Source: Ligustrum vulgare (lineage: Eukaryota > Streptophyta > Magnoliopsida > Lamiales > Oleaceae). Taken from it: 64,000 bases of DNA. The stretch covers positions 22,696,513-22,760,512 of the forward strand of contig OY743181.1 of NCBI GenBank assembly GCA_963555705.1, written 5' to 3'. Positions 21,434 to 31,046 of this stretch are shown here, piece by piece; the first letter of the stretch is position 1; each line of letters opens with the position of its first letter. Under the pieces are notes generated by a model. It ran no database searches, had not been told where the DNA came from, and was given only the letters and a program-made list of their open reading frames with translations. A program made the translations under genes and the position numbers.

Positions 21434-22682
21434 GTTGATGGAACGTGCAATCATCCTTTCGATGATCTTGTAGGAAGCCAAGGTACCTTTTTTGGTCGGA
21501 ACATGCTTCCAGCAACTTCATGTTATGGGGTAAGATTCACACCAAATTGAAGGCATTTCTTATACTTGTCTATGAAGTATTTTTGACGTAGTTAGGCATC
21601 ATGATAAACTAAAAATTCAATATGCTCAAGATATATATGATTATAAGCATTTAGGCATCTTGATAGACTTGAACTTCAATAAGCTAAATTATGTTCCCAT
21701 TGGCTTTGCATGTTAATGTAGCAGCAACCCAAGACTATCTTTTCTCTTTCAATGGGAATTTTCTTGGATTACTCTACAATATTTTCCATGGTAAGATCTT
21801 ATATTTAACTTCTTCTTTTTTCTTTTCATAAAACTCATATGTAATTGATTTGCATGATCTACCTTGATAGCAGTTTAAGTGGTTTACGGTGTACTAGATT
21901 TTGGGTTTAGCTCTCATCATTATTTTTTCTATAAAAAATGTGGGCCTCAGATCATCAATTTAATTTTTTGACAAAATGCTTTGGTAGGTATGTGATATTT
22001 GAAAGATTTGGGTATTTGGTTTTGAACTGTCCTTCATTTTGTTTCAACCTGTTTATCCATTAAAGAAATTGTTTATATTATATTCCAAGTTTCATAGTGT
22101 GATAATCAAAAAATGATGATTTTATATTAATCAGCTTCAAGGGGACAGAGCCCTTCGATGCTGATGAGTGCAACACTGATTTTGACTCCTCATGGTACGA
22201 GATTCCAAAACTCAGAATTGTACACATGGCCTTATGCTACTTCATTTTATTGTATGTATCATGATATGCAAGATGAATTTTACAAAAACAAAAAATTACT
22301 TTACATGGCGATACCTGATACCATATTATTTCTTGATATACTTTTGATTTGCATATTGACTCTAAGTTTATTAATTATACCATATAATTGTTGTGATCGG
22401 CAGGGAGTTGATTATTTCAAGGATAGCTGAATTATATGTCAAGGAAGTAAACTTGGATATGGATTGAATATTTTGTAATAATTTAATCGGTTTTATGAAG
22501 TAAAAGTCTATACTTTGTAATGTTGTTATCAAATCCATGTAAAACTTTATTATACATAGATTAATATTACATTTTTGTTTTGTTCTATTTGGCTTTGAAA
22601 TTATTACAATTTTGTTTTGTTTAGTAATTATTATAGGTTTAATCATGATGAAATAAATAATTAAAAAAAAAAATTAAATTCA
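21434..22682 (+). other. CACTA interior, right part
   Basis: AT-rich with intron-like stretches. Near 22137-22200 a frame reads FKGTEPFDADECNTDFDSSW, bounded by TTAATCAG before it, which suggests a captured exon. I do not recognise the gene. Frames at 22158-22430 and 22371-22646 have no motif. Confidence 0.35.
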
Positions 22683-22857
22683 CTTTTACGGCGTGCGGTT
22701 GCACGCCGTAAAAACATGTAAATTTTTATGGCGTGCGCTTGCACGCAGTAAAAAATAACTTGTTTACGGCATGCGCACTTGCACGCCATAACCATTTACG
22801 GCATGACCTTTTACGACGTGCAATGCACGCCGTAAAAGGTTCATTTTGTTGTAGTGA
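22683..22857 (+). repeat. Right CACTA subterminal array and terminus
   Basis: Four pairs of TTTACGGCGTGC / GCACGCCGTAAA, then TTCATTTTGTTGTAGTG, the inverted CACTACAACAAAA tip. Confidence 0.85.
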
Positions 22858-24300
22858 CGCTTGACAATTTTTGAATCATATTCATGTGAAATTAGGTTGA
22901 TATACCTAAATTGTCCTTACTAAAAAAAATGAATTTTAATACTATTAATTAAAGTTTAATAAGTTCCCATAATGATAAGTTAGTACTTAAAAAAAATGTT
23001 AGACCTAAATATTTGCTTTTTATGATTTAAGTGGAACATAGCTAAAAAAATAATTACATAGTCATTATAGAGGTGTCAAGACGGGCTGATTGACCAGACT
23101 CATGAAAATCGGCTCGGATCTGAGCGGACTGTTCATGGTCAAGAAGATGTTCGCGGGCCGTGGTTAACCCATTGACCCGTGAAATAATTAAAAAAAATTT
23201 ATTAAATATGCTAATATTGAAAATCTCTCTTCTACAACTTCTAAATTTAAATCTTATTTAACTAATTTGCTTGTTGATTAAATTAAATTCTCTATATTGT
23301 TTAATTTTTGTTAGATAATAGGAGGGAGGAAAAACAAATAAACTATCCAGCACTTCATAGGAGGGGGAAAAACAAATAGAAAGAATAAACTATCTAGCAC
23401 TTCACCTCTTTGTCTAAAAAAAAAAATGTTTTAAATTCTTTCAAAACCAGTAGAGTTCATTTATCAAGACAATTTTTGAAATATAACAACAAGAATTTCC
23501 ACTTATTTTTTTTTTTTTTTGTAATGTTGATATTGAATTCAATAAAACTTTATTTTAGGCTTAGTTCTAAGTTATGATCATTCTAAAAAAAAAAAAACTT
23601 TATTCTAGACTTAGTTCCAAACAAGGATAATTCTCCACCACCCAAAAAAAAAAAATTTAAACTTAGTTCCAAGTTAGGATAATTCTTAAAAAAAAAAAAA
23701 ATAATTCTAAAACACATTTTCCGCATTTTGAATACTTTTTGTTGAAATACACTTAAAATGCCCAAAACAAGGTTTTGGGCATTTTGCGTTTTGTGTACAA
23801 ATTTTTTTTTTTTTTTTTTTCAAAATGAGTTTTCGAAAATTCTAAAGAGAACGCGTTTTTAATATTTTCAAAAATAAAAACAGAAAAACGGCCTCAAAAC
23901 AGTAAAGAGAACATGACCTTATATTCTAATATTCATTTTGGTCAATTTCTACAATTTCAAACTGCTTTGTTATCGAGTTATTCTAATATTCATTTTGGTC
24001 ATTTTCTACAATTTCAAACTACTTTGTTATAGAGTTTCCATGACATCCTACTGCGGTTACAAGTTTATTTTATTTTATTTATTTTTTTAGCACAAGATGA
24101 CCGTATATTATATTATTATTAGGGGTTTTTAGTTAAATGAGTTTGGTAAACAATAATTTTAGTAAAATGGATCAATCCGTTGAAATGTCAAAATTACCCT
24201 TAATAAAAAGGATTGTTTATTTTACAAGATATATCCTCAAACTTAATTAGGTTGATTCAATTCAGGGCTTCTGATTATATTTATATTTTTTTAATATTTT
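22858..24300. other. AT-rich filler with simple repeats and one hAT-like end
   Basis: TAGAGGTGTCAAGACGGGC at 23069 resembles a hAT terminus with GC-rich subterminal bases to about 23180; no partner end was found. Three loose copies of CTTAGTTCCAA(G)-AGGATAATTCT separated by A-runs lie at 23560-23710. A 57-bp unit (ATTCTAATATTCATTTTGGTC and following) is tandemly duplicated at 23921-24037. No gene. Confidence 0.5.
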
Positions 24301-24329
24301 AAGTTCTTCTAAAAATGTTCTATATTGTG

Positions 24330-25714
24330 ATAATTTTTCAAAAGATTTAGGATGATCTTTTTTAGTTATATATCGTAACGTTATTCCTTCTTAAACCCCG
24401 TCTTCTATATCTTCGTATTTTTCTATAATTTTATGAACTGTATTTATATTTTTTGCTGTTTCAACAGAATTAAATTCTTTTTTATTTAGGATAGTATAGT
24501 CAATATCTTCGTATATCTCTTTTAATTTAGATTGTCCAACATAATGTATATTTTTAGATTTTTCAACAATAGCTAATAAAAATAAAATTTCTTTGTTTTC
24601 TAAATATAGTTTATGATCATAGTTATTAGAAGTTGATGCTTCTTAAGTATCCATAAATTATCAGGTTGATAAATTATTATAAATTTTTTTTTGTATAAGT
24701 ACATTCTTTGATCTAGTAAAATACAATAATCTGCAATATATTATTCGTATTTTTCTAAAAGTTTATTATATTCTTTAGAAGATATGTTTTCATTTTTCAT
24801 TTGATGTTTAATATCTTCCATTTTATCTTTCAATTTTTTTAAAAGGTCATCCAGTCCTTCGATTGTATACCCTGGCATTAGGTTTGGACTGTATTTGTCA
24901 TAATTTTATTTTCTAAATTTATTTTAAACAGTAATATATCAGAATAATCTATAATATATTGATCATGATTTTCTGAAAGTATATAATATTGTTCAGATGA
25001 TTCATTCATATCTATTAATTGAGATATAATGTTATCTATTTTTTTCATTATTTTTTCTAACAAATTGTCTAATCCTTTAATAGTATATCCATGCATTATA
25101 AATACAGAGATAAATAATTTATAAAGTTTCAAATAATTTTTAAAATTCTATCAGTGTTTGATAATTGATAATATCTATATTAGCCATGATATCTATACTT
25201 GGTTCAAATGGTATATTATATTTTGAAATATTTTTCTTTCTTTTTTTCTAATTTATCAATTATATCTTGAATATCTTATATTACTATAGATCTTATAGTA
25301 CCTTTAACAAACTTTTCTATCAAATTTTCTTTAAAACTTTTTAATATCTCTTGTGATGCATAAAGTTGCTTTTAGTATCCTATTTTATCAATTTCATTTC
25401 CATATTCAATTCTTTTTTTAATTTTAAAATTATTTTTAACTGTATATGTACATCTATTATATCTGGGTTTTCTTATGATGTAATTTTTTTCATTCATGAT
25501 ATCAAAATTTTCAAAAACTAGTAAAGAAAGATTCATCTCTTCCATCACTGTCATAATTTATTATAGGATCATAATGATTATCGCTACTAAACACATATCC
25601 TAAATATAATTCATTATTTATTTCAGTATTATCACTATCAAGCCAAAAGTAAATGATTGATTTTGTAATTTCTATCCCTAATAATTCTTTTAATTTAGGA
25701 AAAATAGCTAACAA
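24330..25714 (-). pseudogene. Broken pararetrovirus-like ORFs with a tandemly duplicated motif
   Basis: Minus-strand frames at 25511-25714, 25372-25554 and 24878-25132, plus shorter ones to 24330, are interrupted by many stops. A start of the form M-x-GYTI-x-GLD-x-LL-x-K occurs at 25095 and again, diverged, at about 24877. Each is followed by a lysine/isoleucine-rich coiled-coil-like stretch and a conserved YI-DY position, so one ORF seems to have been duplicated in tandem. No family was recognised. The assignment to the virus-like block rests on base composition, strand and position. Confidence 0.4.
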
Positions 25715-25739
25715 ACATGGTGATATAACTTTTTTATTT

Positions 25740-26174
25740 CATTATTGGGTCTAGTAAATTATTTATGCATGAATAAATGTTCGATTATGCTATGATATTT
25801 ATCCTTATAAGGACTGTTTTTATAATTAAATTTAATAATTCTAAATTCTCTCATAATAACTTGTTTTAACAGTTCTTCCTTCTCCTAATTCCATAAAGAC
25901 AGATATATTAAGAATGCTAACCTCTTTTCATGTTATTTGTACCTTTGAATTTTCCTTCTGATATTAGTGAACTTTGGGCTCACAGGTTTCTACTATCATT
26001 TCCTTCAACGACCTTCTGCCTTTATGGGTAATTAGGTTCACCTGAATCCATGCCTTCATTGTATAATATCTTGCTGGAAAATATTTTGGACAAAGTGTAG
26101 GGAGTTTTCTTAATAATATACCATCTTTAGGAAATAGGATTTGGAAGACGGAAACTTAGAAAATCATATCTTTT
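25740..26174 (-). other. Possible leader or degenerate coding DNA of the pararetrovirus-like block
   Basis: Short minus-strand open stretches (around 25990-26060) are interrupted by stops. No motif recognised. Confidence 0.3.
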
Positions 26175-26335
26175 TATAAAACGATTGGAATTTTATTGAT
26201 TCAAAGAGGATTGGTACAAGACTTTGGTATGAGAATTTTTTCAGAGACAGATGATTTCTTTGGTTTTCTCACAAGTTGAGTGCTTAAGTGATCTCTGCCT
26301 TTTCCTAGCTAGAAGGCTTCTATATATACAACTTC
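26175..26335 (-). promoter_or_regulatory. Pararetrovirus-like promoter and polyadenylation region
   Basis: The minus strand has TGTATATATAGAAG (26330-26317) as a TATA box and AATAAA (26197-26192) about 125 bases later. This is the promoter then polyA signal arrangement of a terminally redundant pararetroviral transcript. It follows the last ORF of the block, as expected at the genome end. Confidence 0.45.
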
Positions 26336-26565
26336 ACGAGGTACTCCTATACAACCTCTTACATCATTGCTTACATAATGGATACAATAATTCGAAACTT
26401 TTCATAATGTCACAAGAACACACAAAGACACAACTGTCCCTCTATTATTTCTTACAAGGACATACCTGTCCCTCCATTATTCGTTTCCTCACATGGCCCT
26501 TACATAGGGCTATCTAATTTTGACACGTTACATCTTCATTCGATAAAGCAAGTTCCAGATGTCCA

Positions 26566-27620
26566 TCAATTCTGTTGGCATGTGGGACAGTTTCTGACAA
26601 TGCACGCCTCTTGTAAGGTAGCAAAACTTTCATGGATTTGATGAATGTCAAACTTGTTGATGCATTCTTTCAAGATTGTTGACTTTTCTTTTCCTACATT
26701 AGTGAGGAGGGTCCATCCATTATATTGGCATATGCATTTAAATTTTCTATCATACAAGTTTTTAGAAATGTTATAGAGAACCTTAATTCCCAACACCCTT
26801 CGAGATCTAAACCATGATCTTGTAATATTTGGTAAAGGTTTGGTATTTTTCCAACTTCAATCTGGAAATTTCGAGCAACATATCCAATTGTGATAATATG
26901 CTCAGCAGGATAATACATCATTCCATCAATTTCAAGACTGATTGAATAAAATTTTAAATGTATAGGTCTTCCTTGGGAAAACTTTGAAATTTCTCCTTTT
27001 AGTAAATCATCAATTTTTTCAATTTCTTTCAGATCTTTTCCTGGATAGATAAGATCCAAAAATCCATAATCAGCTGCCATTTTTGTCATAAGGGGATCAC
27101 CTCCCTGAGTAACGATCAATCGTGGGTATACATGATCTCCAGAAAAAATATAATAACAATCACATTCTTGGAGATCATATATAATTCTGACAGTAGTTTT
27201 ATATTCGTCTTCTTTTGGTAAAAGGGGGGAATCATCTTCTTCCTCAGCATGAATTTTGATTACCCTTGTATGTTCGTTTTTGGCATTGATTGTCACTTTT
27301 CAAGGATTGGTTTCATTTATGATCACTTTCTTGGGACTTGGACCTGGTTCATCTCTTTTAATCGTTGGTCCATCACTGCTTCTAGAAAATGTACCTGTTT
27401 GTATTTTTGATATAACTTGTTTGGTATCACCCTGTTTGGTAATTAACGATATCTCAATTATGTTATCGCTCAATTCTTTAGTATAATTGTAATGAAATTT
27501 TGAGATTTCCATCAATTTCTTGAAACTTTCCTGGAGAGTCTCTGCTAGTTGCTCAATTCCAAATCTTATATCTTCAGCTTCCTCTGTGAGGAAGTTTATT
27601 CGCTGTTTGGCGTCTATCAA
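26566..27620 (-). pseudogene. ORF downstream of RT/RNase H in the pararetrovirus-like block
   Basis: Two frames in the same register (27300-27620 and 26694-27296) are separated by a single in-frame TGA. A third piece (26566-26796) continues in a shifted frame, so the ancestral ORF had about 350-385 codons. The N-terminal third is helical and charged, with a Ser/Pro linker (GPSPKK); the middle contains YPRLIVTQGGDP. The position after RNase H and before the promoter is that of the last ORF in several plant pararetroviruses. I saw no transactivator motif, so no function is assigned. Confidence 0.5.
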
Positions 27621-27632
27621 GGATTTTTGATA

Positions 27633-28215
27633 TTATCCATATGCAAATTCAATATTCGTACTTAAAAAATATGCAAGATAATTATTTACACATTTAATAT
27701 GAATTATATCAAAATTATAAAATGTCAAATAGGCTTGCCATTTATGGAGCATCCTATATTGAGGTTCTGGTGGTAACTTATTTTTTACTAAGCCTGTAAC
27801 TCGAGAATTATCAGTTTCAACAATGAATTTTTTGGATAATAAAAATAATGAAAACTTTTTTATTCCTCTGATAATTGCTAACAATTCTTTCTCATGGATA
27901 GTATAATTTATTTCTGCTTGATTAAATGTTCATTAAATTTTCTAAATATGTTATCCATTTTCCTTTGATATATTTGTGGTGTATTTTTTAAACCAAATGG
28001 CATTACCATCCATTCATACTTACCTTGGAATGTACTAAATGCCGTCTATTGAATACTATCTTCTTCCATTTTTACTTGCCAAAATCCTATTTTACAATCA
28101 AATTTAGAATAGTATAGTTTTCCTTTTGTAAGATTTATTAGTAATTCTTTGTTTGGTAAAAAGTATCCATCAAATTTGATATACTTGTTTAATTCTTTAT
28201 AATTTATGAGTTTTT
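27633..28215 (-). pseudogene. Pararetroviral reverse transcriptase/RNase H, internally deleted
   Basis: Minus strand. Around 28140-28060 is the first RT catalytic segment (SKFDCKIGFWQVKM), then a stop, then MVMPFGLKNTPQIYQRKM near 28010-27960. The YVDD box should follow, but the frame stops and RNase H (27633-27884: LAIIRGIKKF, ETDNS, WQAYLTFY) comes almost at once, so a deletion has removed the palm core. In RNase H the last catalytic Asp of LADFLS is Tyr (LAYFLS). Enzymatically dead. RNase H here is the pararetroviral type joined directly to RT. Confidence 0.75.
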
Positions 28216-28705
28216 TTTTTTTTTTTGTCTATTTTCTTATATTTGTTTTTATTATTTTCTTTGAATTATCTAATATCTAGTTTTAGTATATTTATATCAT
28301 TTTTTACTTCTTTTAATTCATTTTTACTTCTTGAACATGACTTATTAATGATTTTATTAATATTTTTAGATTTTCAATATATTCACTTATTGACATTTTA
28401 TACTTTTGGTTTAATAGTCTGAGTTTTTTGTACCTTAAATAGTCTGTCATACATATCATCTATTTTATTTCTATTTTTTATTCTTTCGTCTATTGATATA
28501 ATTTTTTCATTATCATTCTTCCTTATTTTTTCATTTAACTTATCTATTTTTTCTATAATTATTCCATTTTATCTTGATTAATTAATTATCCTGATTTTCT
28601 TCGGAATTCTTTTAAAATTTCTTCATCTATATTTTTTACTTCTCCTATCACATCTTTTAATTCTTTAAATTGTATTGTTAGTTTATTTTGAATATTTTGT
28701 AATTT
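28216..28705 (-). pseudogene. Coiled-coil-like degenerate coding stretch
   Basis: Lys/Glu/Ile-rich minus-strand translation with many stops (ELKDVIGEVKNIDEEILKEF and similar heptads). It sits where the start of a pararetroviral polyprotein would be, immediately before RT, which implies loss of the movement/coat/protease part. A poly-A/T run at 28210-28226 may mark the deletion joint. Confidence 0.4.
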
Positions 28706-28969
28706 TTATTTGACATTCATATCCTGTATATTTAATTGTTGTAATTTTTCAATAGCTAATTTATCTTGTAAATTTATGGTTTTATATGTGTGCCATAAAA
28801 AGACACTTATCCAATTTAATTGCATATTAAGAAATCCAACGGATTCTCCCCATGAGCTTAATAGTTGAAATATAGTTGTATTAGCTCCTTTCATTTGATA
28901 AGATCCAACTAGAAGTCTTATATTTTTTATTATTTGTTTTTCAAATTTTATTTCTGGAAATTCTGTCAT
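28706..28969 (-). CDS. Small ORF B of the pararetrovirus-like block
   Basis: 87 open codons on the minus strand. The start ATG overlaps the stop of ORF A by one base (TAATG), a stop-start coupling used by badna-/tungro-like pararetroviruses for leaky translation of ORFs I-III. The sequence contains GANTTIFQLLSSWGESVGFL, then a helical tail. No family recognised with confidence. Confidence 0.45.
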   Translation of the reverse strand: MTEFPEIKFEKQIIKNIRLLVGSYQMKGANTTIFQLLSSWGESVGFLNMQLNWISVFLWHTYKTINLQDKLAIEKLQQLNIQDMNVK

Positions 28970-29265
28970 TAATTTCTTCCTTTGATATGTTCAATTTCTA
29001 GAATAAGTTCTGTTTCATATTTTACTTCTTTGTAATTCATTATTTGATATTCACAAAATTCTTCTATTGATCTAAGCATTAATTTTCTATGATATATTCT
29101 GTAATATTTTAGATAGTCTTCCAATGTTCTTGTTTCATCATATTTTTCTTTTCTAGTTTCCTCTTTGTCTTCTAAAATCATTTTTATTCTTGGTAATTGC
29201 TTTAAAATTCTATTATAATAATCTCTCTTTTCTCTAATAATTTTAATCTTAGCTATTCTTGTCAT
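28969..29265 (-). CDS. Small ORF A of the pararetrovirus-like block
   Basis: 98 open codons, very basic and helical (RIAKIKIIREKRDYYNRIL; LEDYLKYYRIYHRKLMLRSI). It is the first ORF after the primer site and leader and is coupled to ORF B by TAATG. The product is unknown; the position matches ORF I of badna-like genomes. Confidence 0.45.
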   Translation of the reverse strand: MTRIAKIKIIREKRDYYNRILKQLPRIKMILEDKEETRKEKYDETRTLEDYLKYYRIYHRKLMLRSIEEFCEYQIMNYKEVKYETELILEIEHIKGRN

Positions 29266-29659
29266 TTTATATTTTTTTCTTTTCTTATTTTATCAATTAA
29301 ATTTATTCTTTGTTATATTATCAAGTCTAATTTATTCATTTTTTTCTGTCTAGATATCTAACTAATTAATGATCTATTCTATGATAATCCATATTCGTCT
29401 ATGATATCATTTTGTATTAATTTTTCGGTGATGTCATTCTCTATTAAATCTAATATTTCATTTATTATAAAATCTTCTTTTATTATATTGAAATTTATTA
29501 GATCATAAATATCTATTCTTATATCTTCATCTAAATGTTTTGAGACTCTTAAGATTTCTATTTTTTTATTATCAACTAATATTAGTGTTTGAATGATTAT
29601 AAATTCTAGTATATGTTTAATATATTTATTTTTATTTTATTTTTTAGATCTGTTATTTC

Positions 29660-29672
29660 TCTCTGATATCAA
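29660..29672 (-). other. Pararetroviral tRNA-Met primer-binding site
   Basis: Minus-strand TGATATCAGAGA, one mismatch from the TGGTATCAGAG core that marks base 1 of plant pararetrovirus genomes. It lies about 400 bases upstream of ORF A, with no LTR beside it. Confidence 0.55.
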
Positions 29673-29819
29673 TTGAGGGAGTGTTACTATGAGCGAACAA
29701 AAATCAATTAAAATTATATATAAAAAATTATCTAAGGACTTAAATGAAATTTTTCTATACTTGAATGACTTATATTGTAAATTCTATGTAAGAGAGTATT
29801 TTAGGAAGTTTGAATGGTC

Positions 29820-29905
29820 AAAGACTATTTATTAAATGTTATAGTTTCAAAGCTTATTTCTCAAAACTTTTTTGTTGATGGGTCTATTTATATGTATTTC
29901 CCTTA
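29820..29905 (-). promoter_or_regulatory. Candidate pararetroviral promoter
   Basis: Minus-strand CATATAAATAGACC (about 29896-29883) is a good plant TATA box, about 210 bases upstream of the primer site. An AATAAA follows at about 29836. Confidence 0.35.
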
Positions 29906-30089
29906 TTATTATTACATAATAATATAAAAAGAAAGAAAATAAACATCGAAATTGTTTGTTTTATTTATTTTGAACCAAGAAGAAAACTGTCTTCTTTTTT
30001 TCATAGTTAATAACACCAAGTGAATTCGTTATTGATTTAGTTATTTTATAATTTATGATATGAAGAAGGATTTCTTACTGTAGAATCAT

Positions 30090-30108
30090 CCCCCCCCCCC
30101 CCCCCCCC
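30090..30108 (+). repeat. Poly-C tract (19 C)
   Basis: An uninterrupted C homopolymer, unusual in such AT-rich DNA. Its exact length may be unreliable. Confidence 0.7.
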
Positions 30109-30138
30109 ATTTGATATATCAAGTTTATTTTAGTAAGT

Positions 30139-30900
30139 TTACTTTAGCCAAACGTGGATAGAACCGCCTAACCTAGCTCGACAACATGGGTTGCCATTAC
30201 CCACCCCCCTATTTTAGTGTCAACTTTTTATTACGTACTTTAGCCAAACGTGGATAGAACCGCCTAATCTAGCTCGACAACATGGGTTGCCATTACCCAC
30301 CCCCCTATTTTTGTGTCAACTTTTTATTACTTTAGCCTAACTTGGATAGAACCGCCTAATCTAGCTCGACAACATGGGTTGCCATTGTTAGATAATTTAT
30401 TTCACAGATAAATTATTTATCTATGATCTAAAATATTCATGCTGAATTATCAAGAATTAAGTAATTGAAGCGGAAGCGTACCTTAATTAAACATGATTCA
30501 CGATGATCGATTGCGGTGTTTGGATCTTCTAAATCAATACGTAGTCCTTATTTTCTCTCTGATGATGGGATGTCAAAGGAATGAACAGTACGTATGATTC
30601 AGAGATCATAACCGACTTTATATACTGTATTGCCAGTTAACCTAATCCGGCCCATCATGAATTAGGTAATGGCCTGATATTTACACATAAAATCTCGTAC
30701 ATTAATTAGATGCATTAAAGTCCGAATTTGACAGCCTTTTATTCAATACACAATAATTCATATATAAGCACACACGATTGATTAAAATCCTTACGGCCAT
30801 TACCCACCCCCTATTTTAGTGTCAACTTTTTATTACTTTAGCCAAACGTGGATAGAACCGCCTAATCTAGCTCCACAACATGGGTTGCCATTCCCCAAAC
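30139..30900 (+). repeat. Tandem repeat of about 95 bp upstream of OMT copy 1
   Basis: The unit TTTAGCCAAACGTGGATAGA...CAACATGGGTTGCCAT(TACCCACCCCC) occurs at about 30145, 30239, 30333 and 30838. The third unit is split by the solo LTR at 30386-30795; the bases after that LTR complete it. The block ends about 150 bp before the OMT start codon and so lies in its promoter region. Confidence 0.85.
30386..30795 (+). mobile_element. Solo LTR-like insertion (TSD GCCAT)
   Basis: 410 bp starting TGTTAGATAATTT and ending CCTTACG, flanked by GCCAT at 30381-30385 and 30796-30800. It interrupts a tandem-repeat unit, so the empty site is known from the neighbouring units. It has a TATA-like TTTATATACTG near 30618. 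The terminal CG replaces the usual CA. Confidence 0.75.
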
Positions 30901-30955
30901 ACTCTCCGCGAAAATATCAACGCCCACTATGGATATGGAACACAATCATTTTTAC

Positions 30956-30967
30956 ATTATATATACT
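30956..30967 (+). promoter_or_regulatory. TATA box of OMT copy 1
   Basis: ATTATATATACT lies about 80-90 bp before the ATG, which allows a leader of about 55 nt. Confidence 0.55.
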
Positions 30968-31046
30968 AATAGCATTAACCACCACTCGACTCTACTGAAA
31001 CTTTGGCAGATAAAAGCGTTTCCACTTCAGTATACATTATCAAACA

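Larger units (their letters stand above)
6181..22857 (+). mobile_element. CACTA-type transposon, heavily nested; left terminus not resolved
   Basis: The right end (22846-22857) reads TTTTGTTGTAGTG, the complement of the CACTACAACAAAA terminus seen intact at 43976. Arrays of TTTACGGCGTGC / GCACGCCGTAAA lie just inside each end (6240-6535 and 22683-22840), the CACTA subterminal layout shared with 43976-45001. A CACTA left tip is not visible near 6200. After removing the gypsy element (8132-14586) and the Copia (14971-21428) with one TSD copy each, about 3.7 kb of original element remains. No transposase motif was recognised in it, so it is probably non-autonomous. Confidence 0.65.
24300..29900 (-). 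mobile_element. Endogenous pararetrovirus-like remnant (Caulimoviridae-type), degenerate
   Basis: A very AT-rich block whose minus strand reads in order: TATA-like promoter (about 29890), tRNA-Met primer site (29660-29672), two small stop-start overlapping ORFs, a coiled-coil stretch, a broken reverse transcriptase plus RNase H, a further ORF, then a second promoter and polyadenylation region (26175-26335), and more broken ORFs (24330-25714). There are no LTRs. The RT wording (SKFDCK-GFWQ and MPFGLKN) is the plant pararetrovirus form. Movement, coat and protease regions and the RT active-site box are missing, so this is a deleted, non-functional copy. Confidence 0.7.

Noticed and set aside
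28225..28422. Phe/Leu-rich plus-strand ORF as a membrane protein
   Set aside because: It is the complement of Lys/Glu-rich pararetroviral coiled-coil sequence, which gives a hydrophobic shadow frame.
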